NCBI GenBank assembly: GCA_035315065.1
Contig: DATFYM010000253.1
Location: 1 to 64,000, forward strand
Source: DATFYM01 sp035315065
GTDB taxonomy: Bacteria > Acidobacteriota > Terriglobia > UBA7540
Length of the DNA: 64,000 nucleotides
Direction of reading: 5' to 3'
Position numbers and translations under genes: made by a program. The first letter of the stretch is position 1, and each line of letters opens with the position of its first letter. Of the stretch, positions 17,418 through 26,010 are shown piece by piece. The notes below the pieces were generated by a model. That model saw only the letters and a program-made list of their open reading frames with translations. It did no database searches and was not told the DNA's origin.

Positions 17418-18125
17418 CCGCTCCCACCACCGACCGGCGTAAAGCTGCGCGTGCCGGGCCAGTAAGGCCGGATCAGGCGGCGGCACGTTCGGATCGTAGA
17501 CCCCGTCCCGGTCCAGGCGGTAAGTCAGCCGCTCCACAAACCTCGGCCGTGCCAGCCGGAACTCCAATTTTCGCAGTTTTTCCTCCAGCATTTCGCCCAC
17601 GGACGGAACCGGCAACGGTTCCTTACTCCCCAAGGCCTCCTGCCACTGCAAGGCTTCGACCTGCCGCTCCGCCGTCCAGAATCGCCTCCGTTGTATCCAG
17701 TAAACCAGCCCGATCCGGCGCCGGTGGTCCTTAATTCGGAAGTGCAGGGGCGATTCGTGTAGAGACAGTGGGGTTGAGGGCACAGAAAACAAATCAGATT
17801 GCGGTTTGCTCCCTGGAACTCCCCCTCGCCAAGCCATCGTCCAGACCAGCGCCGCCACCCGGTCGGCCCGCTTCAGGTCTGCCGGGTGTTCGGCCTCGAA
17901 GGTGGTGACGACTTTCTGCCGAATCTGGCCGTAGAGGGCGGCAGCCGAACGGTACCCGGCAGCCTCCAGTTTCTCCGGGAGGCGATGGGCGTAACGCCCG
18001 TTCTTCAGGGCGTTGAGCGACGACCGGGCCTTGCCTTCCGGGGTCCGTGGGCCGGTACACTTCTGGGCGTTGCGGCGGTTGGCCGCCAGGAACGCCTCGG
18101 TCCGAGTTGGTGACTTGCGCAGCAT
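17406..18125 (-). CDS. GPRTPEGKA-motif hypothetical protein
   Basis: This 239-residue protein carries near its N-terminus NAQKCTGPRTPEGKARSSLN followed by ALKNGRYA, the hallmark of an abundant uncharacterised family common in Acidobacteriota and some other soil bacteria. The rest is basic and helical, rich in Arg and Trp. I start at the ATG at 18125, which has GGAGGT four bases upstream; a longer frame reaches 18212. The last codons overlap a period-7 ATTCATC array. Function is unknown; no catalytic motif is seen. Confidence 0.75.
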   Translation of the reverse strand: MLRKSPTRTEAFLAANRRNAQKCTGPRTPEGKARSSLNALKNGRYAHRLPEKLEAAGYRSAAALYGQIRQKVVTTFEAEHPADLKRADRVAALVWTMAWRGGVPGSKPQSDLFSVPSTPLSLHESPLHFRIKDHRRRIGLVYWIQRRRFWTAERQVEALQWQEALGSKEPLPVPSVGEMLEEKLRKLEFRLARPRFVERLTYRLDRDGVYDPNVPPPDPALLARHAQLYAGRWWERNDE

Positions 18126-18369
18126 GAGACCTCCGTCATCTCCAAGTCCGTTTGCAGAAACTGGCCCACGGGCTCGGCTGATACTGTATAGCTTAATAAA
18201 GTTATGGTTCACTTGTCAATAAGAAAACGGGAGAAACTCTCGCTCTCCCTCGAAGTGAAGAACCTCGATATTGAGGGTTTTGGGCCGCCCCTTTTTTTGG
18301 TTCAGTTAATTGTTAGGGTTCATACATTTATGATATAAGGGTGTACGGGGGACCTCGAAACATCTGACC
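18126..18369. other. Upstream region of the HD hydrolase with AT-rich promoter
   Basis: A weak promoter candidate reads TTGTTA at 18310-18315 and TATAAG at 18334-18339, spacer 18, ending 30 bases before the HD gene. A hairpin of GGGAGA and TCTCCC lies near 18231-18250. Base composition is visibly more AT-rich than the flanking translation block. Confidence 0.35.
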
Positions 18370-20409
18370 ATGATTCACACCAGAAAGGACAGAACTCTTT
18401 ACTTCATCAGCGGGGTGATTGCTGCGGCTTTCATCGCGGGATTGATCTACGCGACCGCGGAGGACAAACGCACGTCTCTGCGCATGATCTTTATTTACCT
18501 GTCAGTGGGGTTCGCGACTTTCATTGTCCTTTACGGACTGAACCTCGCCTCTATTTGGCTCAGCCAACCGGACGATCTGGCCTTGAAAATCCGGGCCAGG
18601 TGGCAGAGGGTCTTGGGAGAAGGTGAGAGTCTCTCGCCGTTTGGTGTTGCTGACGATTACTTGGACCGTGCTGCTTTGCTCGTCGTCTCGTTGCAAGCCA
18701 AAATCCTCAGCGTGGGGGGCGAGCCCCACGGTCCTCGAAGGCCCGCCGCGCAGCTCATTCGCGCACACGAGGACGAACATCGCAAGGACATCGAAAAAAT
18801 AACAGCGCTTCAAACCGAGGTCAGTGTTCTCGAGAACCGTCTGCGCCAAATTCCAGCGGAGCTCCAGGCACGTGCAAAGGCATTCAGCTCTGTGTGGCTA
18901 TGCAAGAAGAGGCCGCGATCTGAGCCGACATTCTTGCATCGTGATGACCCCATCTACGGCCAGCTGGGAATCCACGAGAAGTTATATCCCATTCTGTGTC
19001 ACCCTCTAATCCAGCGTCTGAACTACGTAAGACAATTATCCTTTGCATATTTGACGTTTCCTTCAGCCTCACACACGCGCCTGTCGCATCTTTTTGGCGT
19101 TGCAAAGAACGCTCAAGAGGTGCTGCGTAAGGTTATCACGAAACAAGTAGCGTACCGGTCTCTCGGAAGAGACCAAGCAACCGGGTTACTAAGATTGGAG
19201 TCCAAGCTCGTCCCATTAAGTGTGACACCGGAGAAAACGAATAGCATACTTCTCAAGGCTCAACTTTGTGCGCTACTTCATGACGTCGGCCACGGCCCGT
19301 TCGGACACGCCTTAGATAAACTCGTGCCCTATCATGGCGATCTTGGTCGTACCGACCCGCCAGATACCGTGTACGGCCTCAAGTACATAAAGGACTACCT
19401 GGGCGCCGAGATAAGTGAAGCGGGCTTCCAGCCAGATGAGATAGTCAAAATCCTCGATAAGGAGCAGAAGGACGAGCTGACCGGTTTCGATGTGCTCATC
19501 GCGGACCTGATTGCATCACCTGTGGACATCGACAGGATGGACTTTTTGGTTAGGGACGCGCACATGACTGGGCTTGAAATGGGCTTCATCAACACTGAAG
19601 CACTCCGTGAGCAGATGTACCCACTGGAAGAGTCGGGGGACTACAAACTCGTGTACGCGCCGGCAGCTCTGTCGGAGATGGAGGATCTCGCGCAGGCGCA
19701 CCATAACATGTACATACATTGCTACGAGCACCCCAGGAAGGTTGCTTCGGAGAGACTTCTTGTCCGGGCGGTCACGTACTTGCTCGCGAATGGCCTGCCG
19801 AAGGACGATCTAATGCTGCTGAGTGACGATCAACTCATTGCGCTTCTCTCCGAGTTCCTCTCGCCAGAAACCGCCCAGGGACAATGCTTCAGAGCCTTGA
19901 GGGAAAACGTTCATTTCCTTCTGGTGGCGGAATACCACCTTTCAATATGGGATCCCGTCGCGAGAGAAATGAAGTGCAATCCAAAGCTAAGTGCGACAGT
20001 AAGGGCTTGGTATGACGAAAGAGCGAAAGGAAAACAGTTCCTCAAAAGGGTTTACGTAGAGTCACCTCTGTCTTGGGAAGAACAAATCTGCCGAGCCGTG
20101 GGATTAAGGGAAGAGGACCGGTGGAAAGTGATAGTCACCGTTCCCGCATACGACGCCAAACTGCAGCAGGAGAGCGGTGCGCTTGTCGTTAGGAAAGACG
20201 CATCGGGGCTTTTCTTGGATGACTTCTACAATGCTTCGGCGATCTTAAGAAATCTTCTGACCATCCTGGTCCCCGAGAGACACGTCCTCAGGGTGCACGT
20301 GACGGAGGACCTGGCGGCTGATGCGGCTAAGCTCGGTAAGGCCGCGGAGGACCTATTTATGGGAGCCACTGCACCTTTAGCAGATTCTCCAGCTCTCCCA
20401 GTAGCTTAG
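18370..20409 (+). CDS. Membrane-anchored SAMHD1/dGTPase-like HD phosphohydrolase
   Basis: This 679-residue protein starts with two hydrophobic segments (about residues 11-30 and 39-62), followed by a linker with a helical EKITALQTEVSVLENRLRQI stretch and then an HD phosphohydrolase domain. The domain has the dNTPase-type text HPLIQRLNYVRQLSFAYLTF, HTRLSH (235-240), LLHDVGHGPFGH with the HD pair at 304-305, and DIDRMDFLVRDA with the distal Asp at 386-391. Members of this superfamily hydrolyse dNTPs; SAMHD1 and dGTPases can restrict viruses and phages. Membrane anchoring is unusual. The gene is more AT-rich than its neighbours, suggesting transfer. Substrate and defence role are inference. Confidence 0.85.
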   Translation: MIHTRKDRTLYFISGVIAAAFIAGLIYATAEDKRTSLRMIFIYLSVGFATFIVLYGLNLASIWLSQPDDLALKIRARWQRVLGEGESLSPFGVADDYLDRAALLVVSLQAKILSVGGEPHGPRRPAAQLIRAHEDEHRKDIEKITALQTEVSVLENRLRQIPAELQARAKAFSSVWLCKKRPRSEPTFLHRDDPIYGQLGIHEKLYPILCHPLIQRLNYVRQLSFAYLTFPSASHTRLSHLFGVAKNAQEVLRKVITKQVAYRSLGRDQATGLLRLESKLVPLSVTPEKTNSILLKAQLCALLHDVGHGPFGHALDKLVPYHGDLGRTDPPDTVYGLKYIKDYLGAEISEAGFQPDEIVKILDKEQKDELTGFDVLIADLIASPVDIDRMDFLVRDAHMTGLEMGFINTEALREQMYPLEESGDYKLVYAPAALSEMEDLAQAHHNMYIHCYEHPRKVASERLLVRAVTYLLANGLPKDDLMLLSDDQLIALLSEFLSPETAQGQCFRALRENVHFLLVAEYHLSIWDPVAREMKCNPKLSATVRAWYDERAKGKQFLKRVYVESPLSWEEQICRAVGLREEDRWKVIVTVPAYDAKLQQESGALVVRKDASGLFLDDFYNASAILRNLLTILVPERHVLRVHVTEDLAADAAKLGKAAEDLFMGATAPLADSPALPVA

Positions 20410-20737
20410 CGAGCTCTTCCCGATTTTTCTCCGCCTCCACGATTGAATGACAAAAACGTTCGCCTTCCTTCCCAACTCTGATGGGGCTCCGCTGCGTCGC
20501 GTAGCCCATGGAAAGCATTTGCCCTACGAAATTCTCAACGTCCTCAGAATAGAACCCCCCAGGGATCTTCCTAAGACCCAGATCTCTGAATCTGAAGCCT
20601 CTCTGCTTCAGAGTGAACAAGATGCCAGAAATGTCCCTCACGAACGGCCGATCCTTGGGATTGCCTGCGGTTGCCGCCTGGAGCACAGCTGCTATAGCAG
20701 TTGTGCTGTCAATATTTGAGTACGCTTGTGTCGCCAT
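20357..20737 (-). CDS. Small hypothetical protein convergent with the HD gene
   Basis: This 126-residue protein has a perfect AAGGAGG seven bases before its ATG at 20737, so translation is likely. It contains RPFVRDISGILFTLKQRGFR and VENFVGQMLSMGYATQRSPI, which look like a small winged-helix fold, then a helical KNREELAKLLGELENLL end. It overlaps the 3' end of the HD gene by 53 bases on the opposite strand. I do not recognise the family. Adjacency and overlap suggest it belongs with the HD hydrolase, perhaps as a regulator or partner. Confidence 0.65.
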   Translation of the reverse strand: MATQAYSNIDSTTAIAAVLQAATAGNPKDRPFVRDISGILFTLKQRGFRFRDLGLRKIPGGFYSEDVENFVGQMLSMGYATQRSPIRVGKEGERFCHSIVEAEKNREELAKLLGELENLLKVQWLP

Positions 20738-21036
20738 GATTTGCCTCCTTATCGTCCAGCCCGTAACGGCGGGACGCAGTCGTCCAAATCGATTTCGCGC
20801 GCAGGCTACGAACTCCCAGAGTCTCGCGCCTCAACTTGCGGCATCCGGCTGCGGTCCGGCCAACGTTTCCGAAGCCCCGGCGCGATGCCCGCCCGTGCCT
20901 TAGATTGTTTTCGCCGCTAGACCGATTCATTATCTCAACCCAAAAGCCAAAAAAACGCAAGCCCTGCTGCCCTCGGCACGCCAGCACGCCGCTTCAGCAA
21001 TACGGTAGCATCGTATCTCTTTCGCTGTCAAATATA
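20738..21036. other. Intergenic region without recognised gene
   Basis: About 300 bases between the small protein and the XRE operator. I see no reading frame with a ribosome-binding site and no strong structure. The part nearest 21000 is AT-rich. Confidence 0.4.
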
Positions 21037-21096
21037 TTTTACATGGCTGAAACTATGTAAAATAAAGTTGACACAACCTTTTGCCAACGGTACGAT
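21037..21096 (+). promoter_or_regulatory. Promoter and inverted-repeat operator of the XRE gene
   Basis: A perfect 8-bp inverted repeat, TTTTACAT (21037-21044) and ATGTAAAA (21055-21062), with a 10-base spacer lies just before a promoter: TTGACA at 21068-21073, 17-base spacer, TACGAT at 21091-21096. Transcription would begin near 21103, leaving a 20-base leader before the ATG at 21123. The repeat is well placed for autoregulation by the XRE protein. Confidence 0.7.
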
Positions 21097-21122
21097 TTAG
21101 CTTCGGCTTAGCAGGCGCGCCA

Positions 21123-21524
21123 ATGGCTAAGGTCTCCGCAGAGATTATCGGCGGTCAGCTCAGTACCTTTAGGGGGCAGAGGGGACTCTCCCTTCGTGAA
21201 GCGGCAAGCGAACTTGGCGTATCCCACCAGACCATCCACCTTTGCGAAAAGGGCAAGAGGCTTCCACCATTAGAGCTCTTGATTACGGCTATGGACAAAT
21301 GGAATGTCTCTTTCCAGCTGAATGGTTACCAAGTCGTGCCAAGGGAGCTCGTGCAGGCGCGGGCTCCGAAGCCCGAATCTGTCCAGGGGGTTCTCCGCTT
21401 GCGACCGCGCGGCAAGCACCAAGGGAAGGCTGTTAGTAGCGTCAAATACCAAGCGGAAACGGTCAGTCTTCAACGACGTGACAACGAGCTAGTTATCACA
21501 GCAGTCGCGAGGATCACCAGGTAG
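21123..21524 (+). CDS. XRE-family helix-turn-helix regulator
   Basis: This 133-residue protein has an N-terminal XRE/Cro-type helix-turn-helix, LREAASELGVSHQTIHLCEK followed by GKRLPPLELLITAMD (about residues 25-60), and a basic C-terminal part rich in Arg, Lys and Gln. It probably binds DNA as a dimer, with the 8-bp inverted repeat at 21037-21062 as a natural target. The upstream frame from 21081 is excluded because it starts ahead of the predicted transcription start. It sits with the HD hydrolase and small protein, so it may control that island. Confidence 0.82.
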   Translation: MAKVSAEIIGGQLSTFRGQRGLSLREAASELGVSHQTIHLCEKGKRLPPLELLITAMDKWNVSFQLNGYQVVPRELVQARAPKPESVQGVLRLRPRGKHQGKAVSSVKYQAETVSLQRRDNELVITAVARITR

Positions 21525-21789
21525 TCTGCAGCCTCCGTTTCCGTAATTCCACAAAGAGCCCAGCTCCTTCACGTCAGCAACTTGGTTCGTGGTGCAAAGG
21601 CGGATGAGAAACTGCGGCACGCCGTACGCTCGGTTCCTAAACCTTGAGTTAAGGGAATTCGATCTCTCGATACAACAGGCGCGTCGCACTCGGCTACCCG
21701 GCGAACTACCGGCCGCCAGAATTGTCTTAGGACTTGATCGGGCCATCCCGCGCTATCTAGAGGGGAGCGCTGGAGAGGACAGGCCGCAA
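21525..21789. other. No gene recognised
   Basis: A short plus-strand frame from 21589 starts with GTG but has no ribosome-binding site and no recognisable sequence. The rest of the stretch shows no structure I can support. Confidence 0.35.
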
Positions 21790-22253
21790 TTACAGCTCCG
21801 CGAGCGTGGCGGCCATTTCGGCCAACCCAATCGCCGGCGGTGATTCGGATAGCGTTCGCGGCCGGGATTCACCGGGAATTGATGGTCCGCCTTCAAATCC
21901 CCAGCAGCCAGATAGAAACCCTTCTCGGGCTTCGCGGACAGGCTTCGCTTGATGTCAAAAGCCCAGAGGCCGCGCCCCGGAATTTCGAGGACCAGGTCGA
22001 TTTCCGCGCCGGCGGCGGTGCGATAGAAGCAGGGGATGGTGCGGGCAGGGGCGGCGGCGATGAGGTTTTCGATGACGAAGCCCTCCCAACTGGCGCCCGC
22101 CACGGGATGGCCCGACAATGCGTTGTAATCGGCGATGCCAAGGAGCGCGTGGACGATGCCGCTATCCCGGACATAGACTTTGGGCGATTTAAGAAGCCGC
22201 TTGCCGAGGTTGCGGTGGAAAGGCCGGAGGCGGCGGGAATCATCCATGCACAT
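21790..22253 (-). pseudogene. DUF4143 C-terminal remnant of an archaeal-type AAA ATPase
   Basis: The frame contains NLGKRLLKSPKVYVRDSGIV, HALLGI, GHPVAGASWEGFVIENLI and FYRTAAGAEIDLVLEIPGRG, the DUF4143 nuclease-like domain that follows an AAA domain in this family of about 400 residues. The AAA half is missing: upstream sequence in all frames shows no Walker motif. Near the end the frame breaks after GRERYP; a shift restores the expected ending IGLAEMAATLAEL with a stop at 21790-21792. So the gene is both truncated and frameshifted. Confidence 0.75.
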
Positions 22254-22354
22254 TATCCATGCCGTGGATGATTTGCAAGGATGGAGTGAGGGCCTCCAGC
22301 AGGTAGCACTGGCGGGCGAGGAGGCGAAGGCGAAACGCTCGGTCGAGCTTCAAT

Positions 22355-22990
22355 TCAACGCCCCTTCGAGTGCCGGAACCGTTTCAGGACTTCATCGGGC
22401 CACGCCACGCTGTCGAGGGTTTTGCCGAGTTCCAGAAATTCCGTAAGCTGCTTCGCCGCGAGTTCCGGGAGGGCTCTGCTTGCACGCGTCTCCACGTACT
22501 TGGCCGCCTTGAGCCGGTACATCCTCAAACGGCTCCCGTCGTAGCTCCAGACCTCCGGGATGCCAAGGGCGGAGTAAATGGTGAATTTGTCCAGGAGAGA
22601 ATGAGTCACTACTACTTCGACGACGATGTCGGGAGGAGGGTCAATCGCCAAATCAATCCGTTCTTTCCCGCGCATCATCCGGGCATGGGTAACGTAAAAG
22701 CACGAATCGGGCTCGAACCCGCGCTTCCGATCCTTGCGCCTGAAAGTCGTGGAGCCCAGGGACAGGATGTCGATTCGAAGCTCCCGGGTCAGCAGCTTCA
22801 CCAAGTCGGGAATCAGGTCTTTGAACCACTCGTGCTCAGCCGAGGGGCTCATGATCTCTAGCTCTCCCTGGTCATAGGTGAATCGCGGCGAGCTACGGTC
22901 AAGGTGATCTTCCAGCAGCCGCTCGTAGGTTTCCCAACTGACGTGCCGCAACACCACTCGCTCCTGCAACGGACTTGCAACGGTCGGCAT
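22355..22990 (-). CDS. Uma2-family (DUF820) putative endonuclease
   Basis: This 211-residue protein belongs to the Uma2/DUF820 family of PD-(D/E)XK nuclease-like proteins. It shows FTYDQGELEIMSPSAEHEWF near the N-terminus, FEPDSCFYV and PPPDIVVEVVVTHSLLDKF, with the acidic and E-V-E-type residues in the expected order; the lysine of the motif is replaced by THS in VVVTHS, so activity is uncertain. A GIPEVWSYDG segment and a long C-terminal helix follow. Biological role of the family is unknown; members are very abundant in cyanobacteria and environmental genomes. Confidence 0.82.
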   Translation of the reverse strand: MPTVASPLQERVVLRHVSWETYERLLEDHLDRSSPRFTYDQGELEIMSPSAEHEWFKDLIPDLVKLLTRELRIDILSLGSTTFRRKDRKRGFEPDSCFYVTHARMMRGKERIDLAIDPPPDIVVEVVVTHSLLDKFTIYSALGIPEVWSYDGSRLRMYRLKAAKYVETRASRALPELAAKQLTEFLELGKTLDSVAWPDEVLKRFRHSKGR

Positions 22991-23265
22991 GTTCAGACTC
23001 TCGTGGCTCTGACTCGAACTTTAGTGTAACCTGCTGCTCGGCCGATTCAAAGTGGTGCCTTGCCCATGCCCTGCCTCGTAGCGCGGGCGTCCCGCCCGCT
23101 GTGGCGGGAGCGTCCCGCTCCCGCACGGACGAAGATCAACCGCTTGAGTAGGTGCAAGCGGCACATGAAGGCCAGCCCGCGCGGGCAGAGCCTGCCCTGT
23201 GCGTAGCGAAGGGATGCCGGCGACGCAGCGGGCGGGACGCCCGCGCTAGAGCGCTACGTCCATCC
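22991..23265. repeat. Perfect 23-bp inverted repeat element
   Basis: The 23-base arm at 23079-23101, starting TAGCGCGGGCGTCCC, is repeated exactly in reverse complement at 23226-23248, with 124 bases between. The interior carries another palindrome, GCGGGAGCG against CGCTCCCGC, near 23104-23123. No reading frame fits. This looks like a REP or MITE-type non-coding element just upstream of the promoter of the next gene. Confidence 0.75.
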
Positions 23266-23294
23266 TTGACCGCCCCAACCTGGCTTCCTATAAT
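23266..23294 (+). promoter_or_regulatory. Near-consensus sigma-70 promoter of the first VWFA gene
   Basis: TTGACC at 23266-23271, a 17-base spacer and a perfect TATAAT at 23289-23294. The start of transcription would fall near 23301, 20 bases before the ATG at 23322. That makes the upstream GTG at 23301 an unlikely start. Confidence 0.8.
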
Positions 23295-23321
23295 TGTAAA
23301 GTGGTGGGGAGACCGCAAGTC

Positions 23322-24302
23322 ATGAAGAAATTCGCCAGCCTTATTCTGCTGTCCTGGTTCCTGGGAAACATCGTCGCCGCCCAGCAACCTGGCAGCTCGA
23401 GTACTTCCAACCAAGCTGCCCCCAGTACAGCCGGCCAGACCCCCCCCGATAACACAGTCAGAGTCCGGGTCGAACTTGTGAACGTGCTGGCGACGGTCAC
23501 CGACAAGAAGAACCATCTGGTTCTCAATCTCAATAAAGACGACCTCCAGGTGTTGGAGAACAACCAACCCCAGAAGATTGGTTTCTTCAGCCGCGAGACA
23601 GACTTGCCGCTGAGGATCGGCATGCTGATCGACTCCAGCAACAGCATCCGCGACCGGCTCCGCTTTGAGCAAGAGGCGGCGGTGGAGTTCTTGAACGACG
23701 CAGTTCGGCCGGGAAAGGACCAGGCCTTCGTGGTCGGGTTCGACGTTGAGCCGCAGCTTCTGCAGGACTACACTGACGATCTGGACAGACTTGGCACTGC
23801 CATACGGAACATCCAGGCTGGGGGAGGCACGGGCCTCTACGACGCTATCTTTTTTGCGTGCAAGCAAAAGATGCTGATCTTCCCGCCGCCGGAGCCTTAT
23901 TTGCGGCGCGTCATGATCATCATCAGCGACGGTCAGGACAACGAAAGCGAACATACGCGCGAGGAGGCTCTCTCCATGGCCCAGCGCGCCGAGGTGACGA
24001 TCTTCGCCATCAGCACGAGCCAAGGCGGTTCCAACGCCGGCACCGGCCCCAACTCCAGGGGCGACAAGGTCTTGATGCGCTTGGCGCAGGAGACCGGCGG
24101 CCGGGTATTCTTTCCCTTCGAGGCTACCGACCTGACGGCGAACTTCCAGGAGATCGCGCGCGAGTTGCGCAGCCAATACAGCGTGGCTTACGTCTCTAGC
24201 AACCCGTCCCACGACGGAACTTTCCGCGCCATCAAGATCGAAGCCAAGGATAAGAACCTGCGCGTGCGCGCGAAAGCAGGATATTTCGCGCCCACTCCTT
24301 AA
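23322..24302 (+). CDS. Secreted VWFA-related protein (TIGR03436), paralogue 1
   Basis: This 326-residue protein starts with a signal peptide (MKKFASLILLSWFLGNIVAA) followed by a Ser/Thr-rich linker, an N-terminal beta region (VELVNVLATVTDKK) and a von Willebrand A domain. The MIDAS metal site is complete, with DSSNS at about residues 104-108 and IIISDGQDN later. The family is largely confined to Acidobacteriota; its members are exported and of unknown function, presumably binding other proteins. A strong promoter lies upstream. It faces a second paralogue across a heptamer hairpin. Confidence 0.92.
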   Translation: MKKFASLILLSWFLGNIVAAQQPGSSSTSNQAAPSTAGQTPPDNTVRVRVELVNVLATVTDKKNHLVLNLNKDDLQVLENNQPQKIGFFSRETDLPLRIGMLIDSSNSIRDRLRFEQEAAVEFLNDAVRPGKDQAFVVGFDVEPQLLQDYTDDLDRLGTAIRNIQAGGGTGLYDAIFFACKQKMLIFPPPEPYLRRVMIIISDGQDNESEHTREEALSMAQRAEVTIFAISTSQGGSNAGTGPNSRGDKVLMRLAQETGGRVFFPFEATDLTANFQEIARELRSQYSVAYVSSNPSHDGTFRAIKIEAKDKNLRVRAKAGYFAPTP

Positions 24303-24304
24303 GT

Positions 24305-24432
24305 AGGGAACAGGGTATAGGGGCCAGCGTACAGAGAAGAGTTCGGATCTTCGTGTACGGCGGGGTGCAGTGGACGGGTTAGAAGAGAGAATTCTTCCTG
24401 TTCCCTATAACCTGTCGCCTGTTCCCTATTGT
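24305..24432. repeat. Heptamer repeat hairpin between convergent VWFA genes
   Basis: The left arm begins AGGGAAC, AGGGTAT, AGGGG from 24305. The right arm at 24398-24425 is CTGTTCC, CTATAAC, CTGTCGC, CTGTTCC, then CTATTG reaching the stop of the minus-strand gene. The position between two converging genes would suit a bidirectional transcription end. Confidence 0.82.
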
Positions 24433-25490
24433 GAGGGAGCGTAGTAGCCCCGGCGGGTCTGGATCTTGTAATTGCCGCTCTTCACTTCCACCCGAATCTT
24501 GCGGTAAGTGCCGTCGTGCTTGGTGTTAGTCGATGTGTAACCGAGCAGGTACTGAGTGCGCAATTCCCGTGCGATCTGCTGAAACGCGGCGGCGGTTTCC
24601 CCCGCGTTCTTCACCGGCACCACCCGCCCCCCCGTTTCTTCAGAGAGTTTCCTGAGCACCGAATCTCCGCCGTAGCCCATCCCTCGAGTGTGGTAAAAGC
24701 TCTGATCGCTAATCTCGACGGAGTAGATGATTACGTCCGATCTCTGCGCGGCCTCCAGCCCCGAGGACAGTTTCTCTCTGCTGCCTTGGTCTTCGCCGTC
24801 GGTCATCAGGATCAAAACCTTGCGCCCCACTTCGTTCTTAAGCAACTCGTTGGCAGCCAGCCACACCGCGTCGTAAAGGTGGGTGCCGCCAATGTTGGCG
24901 CCGGGGAAGGTGCTGGGTGACGGGCCCTGCCCGCCGCCGTTGATCACCGTCTCGTCGATGGCGTGCGTCAGCCTTTGCAGATCGGCTGTGAAATCCTGAA
25001 GGAGTTCCACCTCCAGATCGAAGTGGAGAACAAACGCCAGGTCCTTGGGGCGTAGCACCTGATTCAAAAAAGCCTTCGCCTGTTCTTGCTCAGTGGGCAG
25101 CACTCTCTCTTGGCTGGGACTGGTGTCGACCATCATCCCCAGCGTCAGGGGCGTGTCCGTTTGGCGCGAAAAGTATTTGACCTGTTGAGGGACGTTGTCC
25201 TCCGTGATCTCAAAGTCGTCCTTGTTGAGGTCGGGAACCAAGTGACCCTTTTTTTCCTGCACCACGGCGTAGACGTTGACGACTTCAATCGAAACCTTCA
25301 AGGGCTGGCCCGGAGGCGGTAAGGGCTTCTGGTCCTGCTGGGCGCCGGGCGCGGGCTCCTGCCGCGCCCAACTCGGCGACGGCCCGAGAGCGAGAAAGGC
25401 GAGCGTTGACACCAGAGCCAGGAGCCACCGTGACGCAGTAGTGAGCTTGACGGCGAGTGCCGGAGCCGAACCTCGATTGGCAAGGATCAT
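24426..25490 (-). CDS. Secreted VWFA-related protein (TIGR03436), paralogue 2
   Basis: This 354-residue protein has an N-terminal signal peptide (WLLALVSTLAFLALG, cleavage near SWARQEP), a Pro-rich linker, VEVVNVYAVVQ-type beta segment (IEVVNVYAVVQEKKGHLV) and a VWA domain with a complete MIDAS (DTSPS at 122-126 and ILMTDGEDQGS). The C-terminal part, YLLGYTSTNTKHDGTYRKIR, is characteristic of the TIGR03436 family. It converges with paralogue 1. Gene duplication plus inversion could explain the arrangement. Confidence 0.92.
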   Translation of the reverse strand: MILANRGSAPALAVKLTTASRWLLALVSTLAFLALGPSPSWARQEPAPGAQQDQKPLPPPGQPLKVSIEVVNVYAVVQEKKGHLVPDLNKDDFEITEDNVPQQVKYFSRQTDTPLTLGMMVDTSPSQERVLPTEQEQAKAFLNQVLRPKDLAFVLHFDLEVELLQDFTADLQRLTHAIDETVINGGGQGPSPSTFPGANIGGTHLYDAVWLAANELLKNEVGRKVLILMTDGEDQGSREKLSSGLEAAQRSDVIIYSVEISDQSFYHTRGMGYGGDSVLRKLSEETGGRVVPVKNAGETAAAFQQIARELRTQYLLGYTSTNTKHDGTYRKIRVEVKSGNYKIQTRRGYYAPSQ

Positions 25491-25911
25491 GGACTCTTAG
25501 ATGCGGCCGACGGGCGTCGTGTCATCGCGCGCGCCGGCTGCCCTCCTACAGGTTCTGGTCACATCAGGGAGAACACAATTGGCCTCGACCATCATACTCG
25601 TGATTAGGAACTCCGTCTCAGCTTCTTTGTGAGGGCTGCTACTGAGCCGAGCGGACCAGCATCTGGCATCGGGCGGAGAAAACTGCAAAGTGAATTGACG
25701 GATTCATCGAGCGCGGGCTCCGCTTCCGCGCCACGTTTGCTTTCTTGATTCTTGCGCGGCCTCCTCGCTCACGAGAAACAGCGATGTTTATTGGCTCGAA
25801 TGCTGGTCGGAGTGCTTTCGACGGATCGCTTTCACCCCTCGGAACGTGGAGCATCGTGTCCTTCATGATCGAAATATTTCTGAAATCTTTCGACGATGAT
25901 TCACTTTCTTC
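25491..25911. other. Intergenic region, no gene seen
   Basis: About 420 bases between the VWFA paralogue and the micro-gene promoter. Short frames exist on both strands but none has a ribosome-binding site or recognisable product. I see no repeat or strong hairpin. Confidence 0.4.
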
Positions 25912-25953
25912 TTGACAAGACCGATCGCAGTCACTATACATGAGAAATGTATA
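25912..25953 (+). promoter_or_regulatory. Promoter with operator-like inverted repeat for the micro-gene
   Basis: A perfect -35 TTGACA (25912-25917) and a -10 TATACA (25935-25940) are spaced by 17 bases. The -10 lies inside a perfect 7-bp inverted repeat, TATACAT (25935-25941) and ATGTATA (25947-25953), which looks like a repressor site. Transcription would begin near 25947. Confidence 0.65.
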
Positions 25954-26010
25954 CGCGCTCCGTCAGCCGAGCTGGCGGAAGATTTCAAGTTAAGAGGAGA
26001 GGAGAATAGA

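Noticed and set aside
21589..21843. 84-codon plus-strand frame after the XRE gene
   Set aside because: GTG start without ribosome-binding site and overlapping the DUF4143 remnant antisense.
23136..24212. 358-codon minus-strand frame
   Set aside because: Antisense to the first VWFA gene, which has a promoter, signal peptide and MIDAS site.
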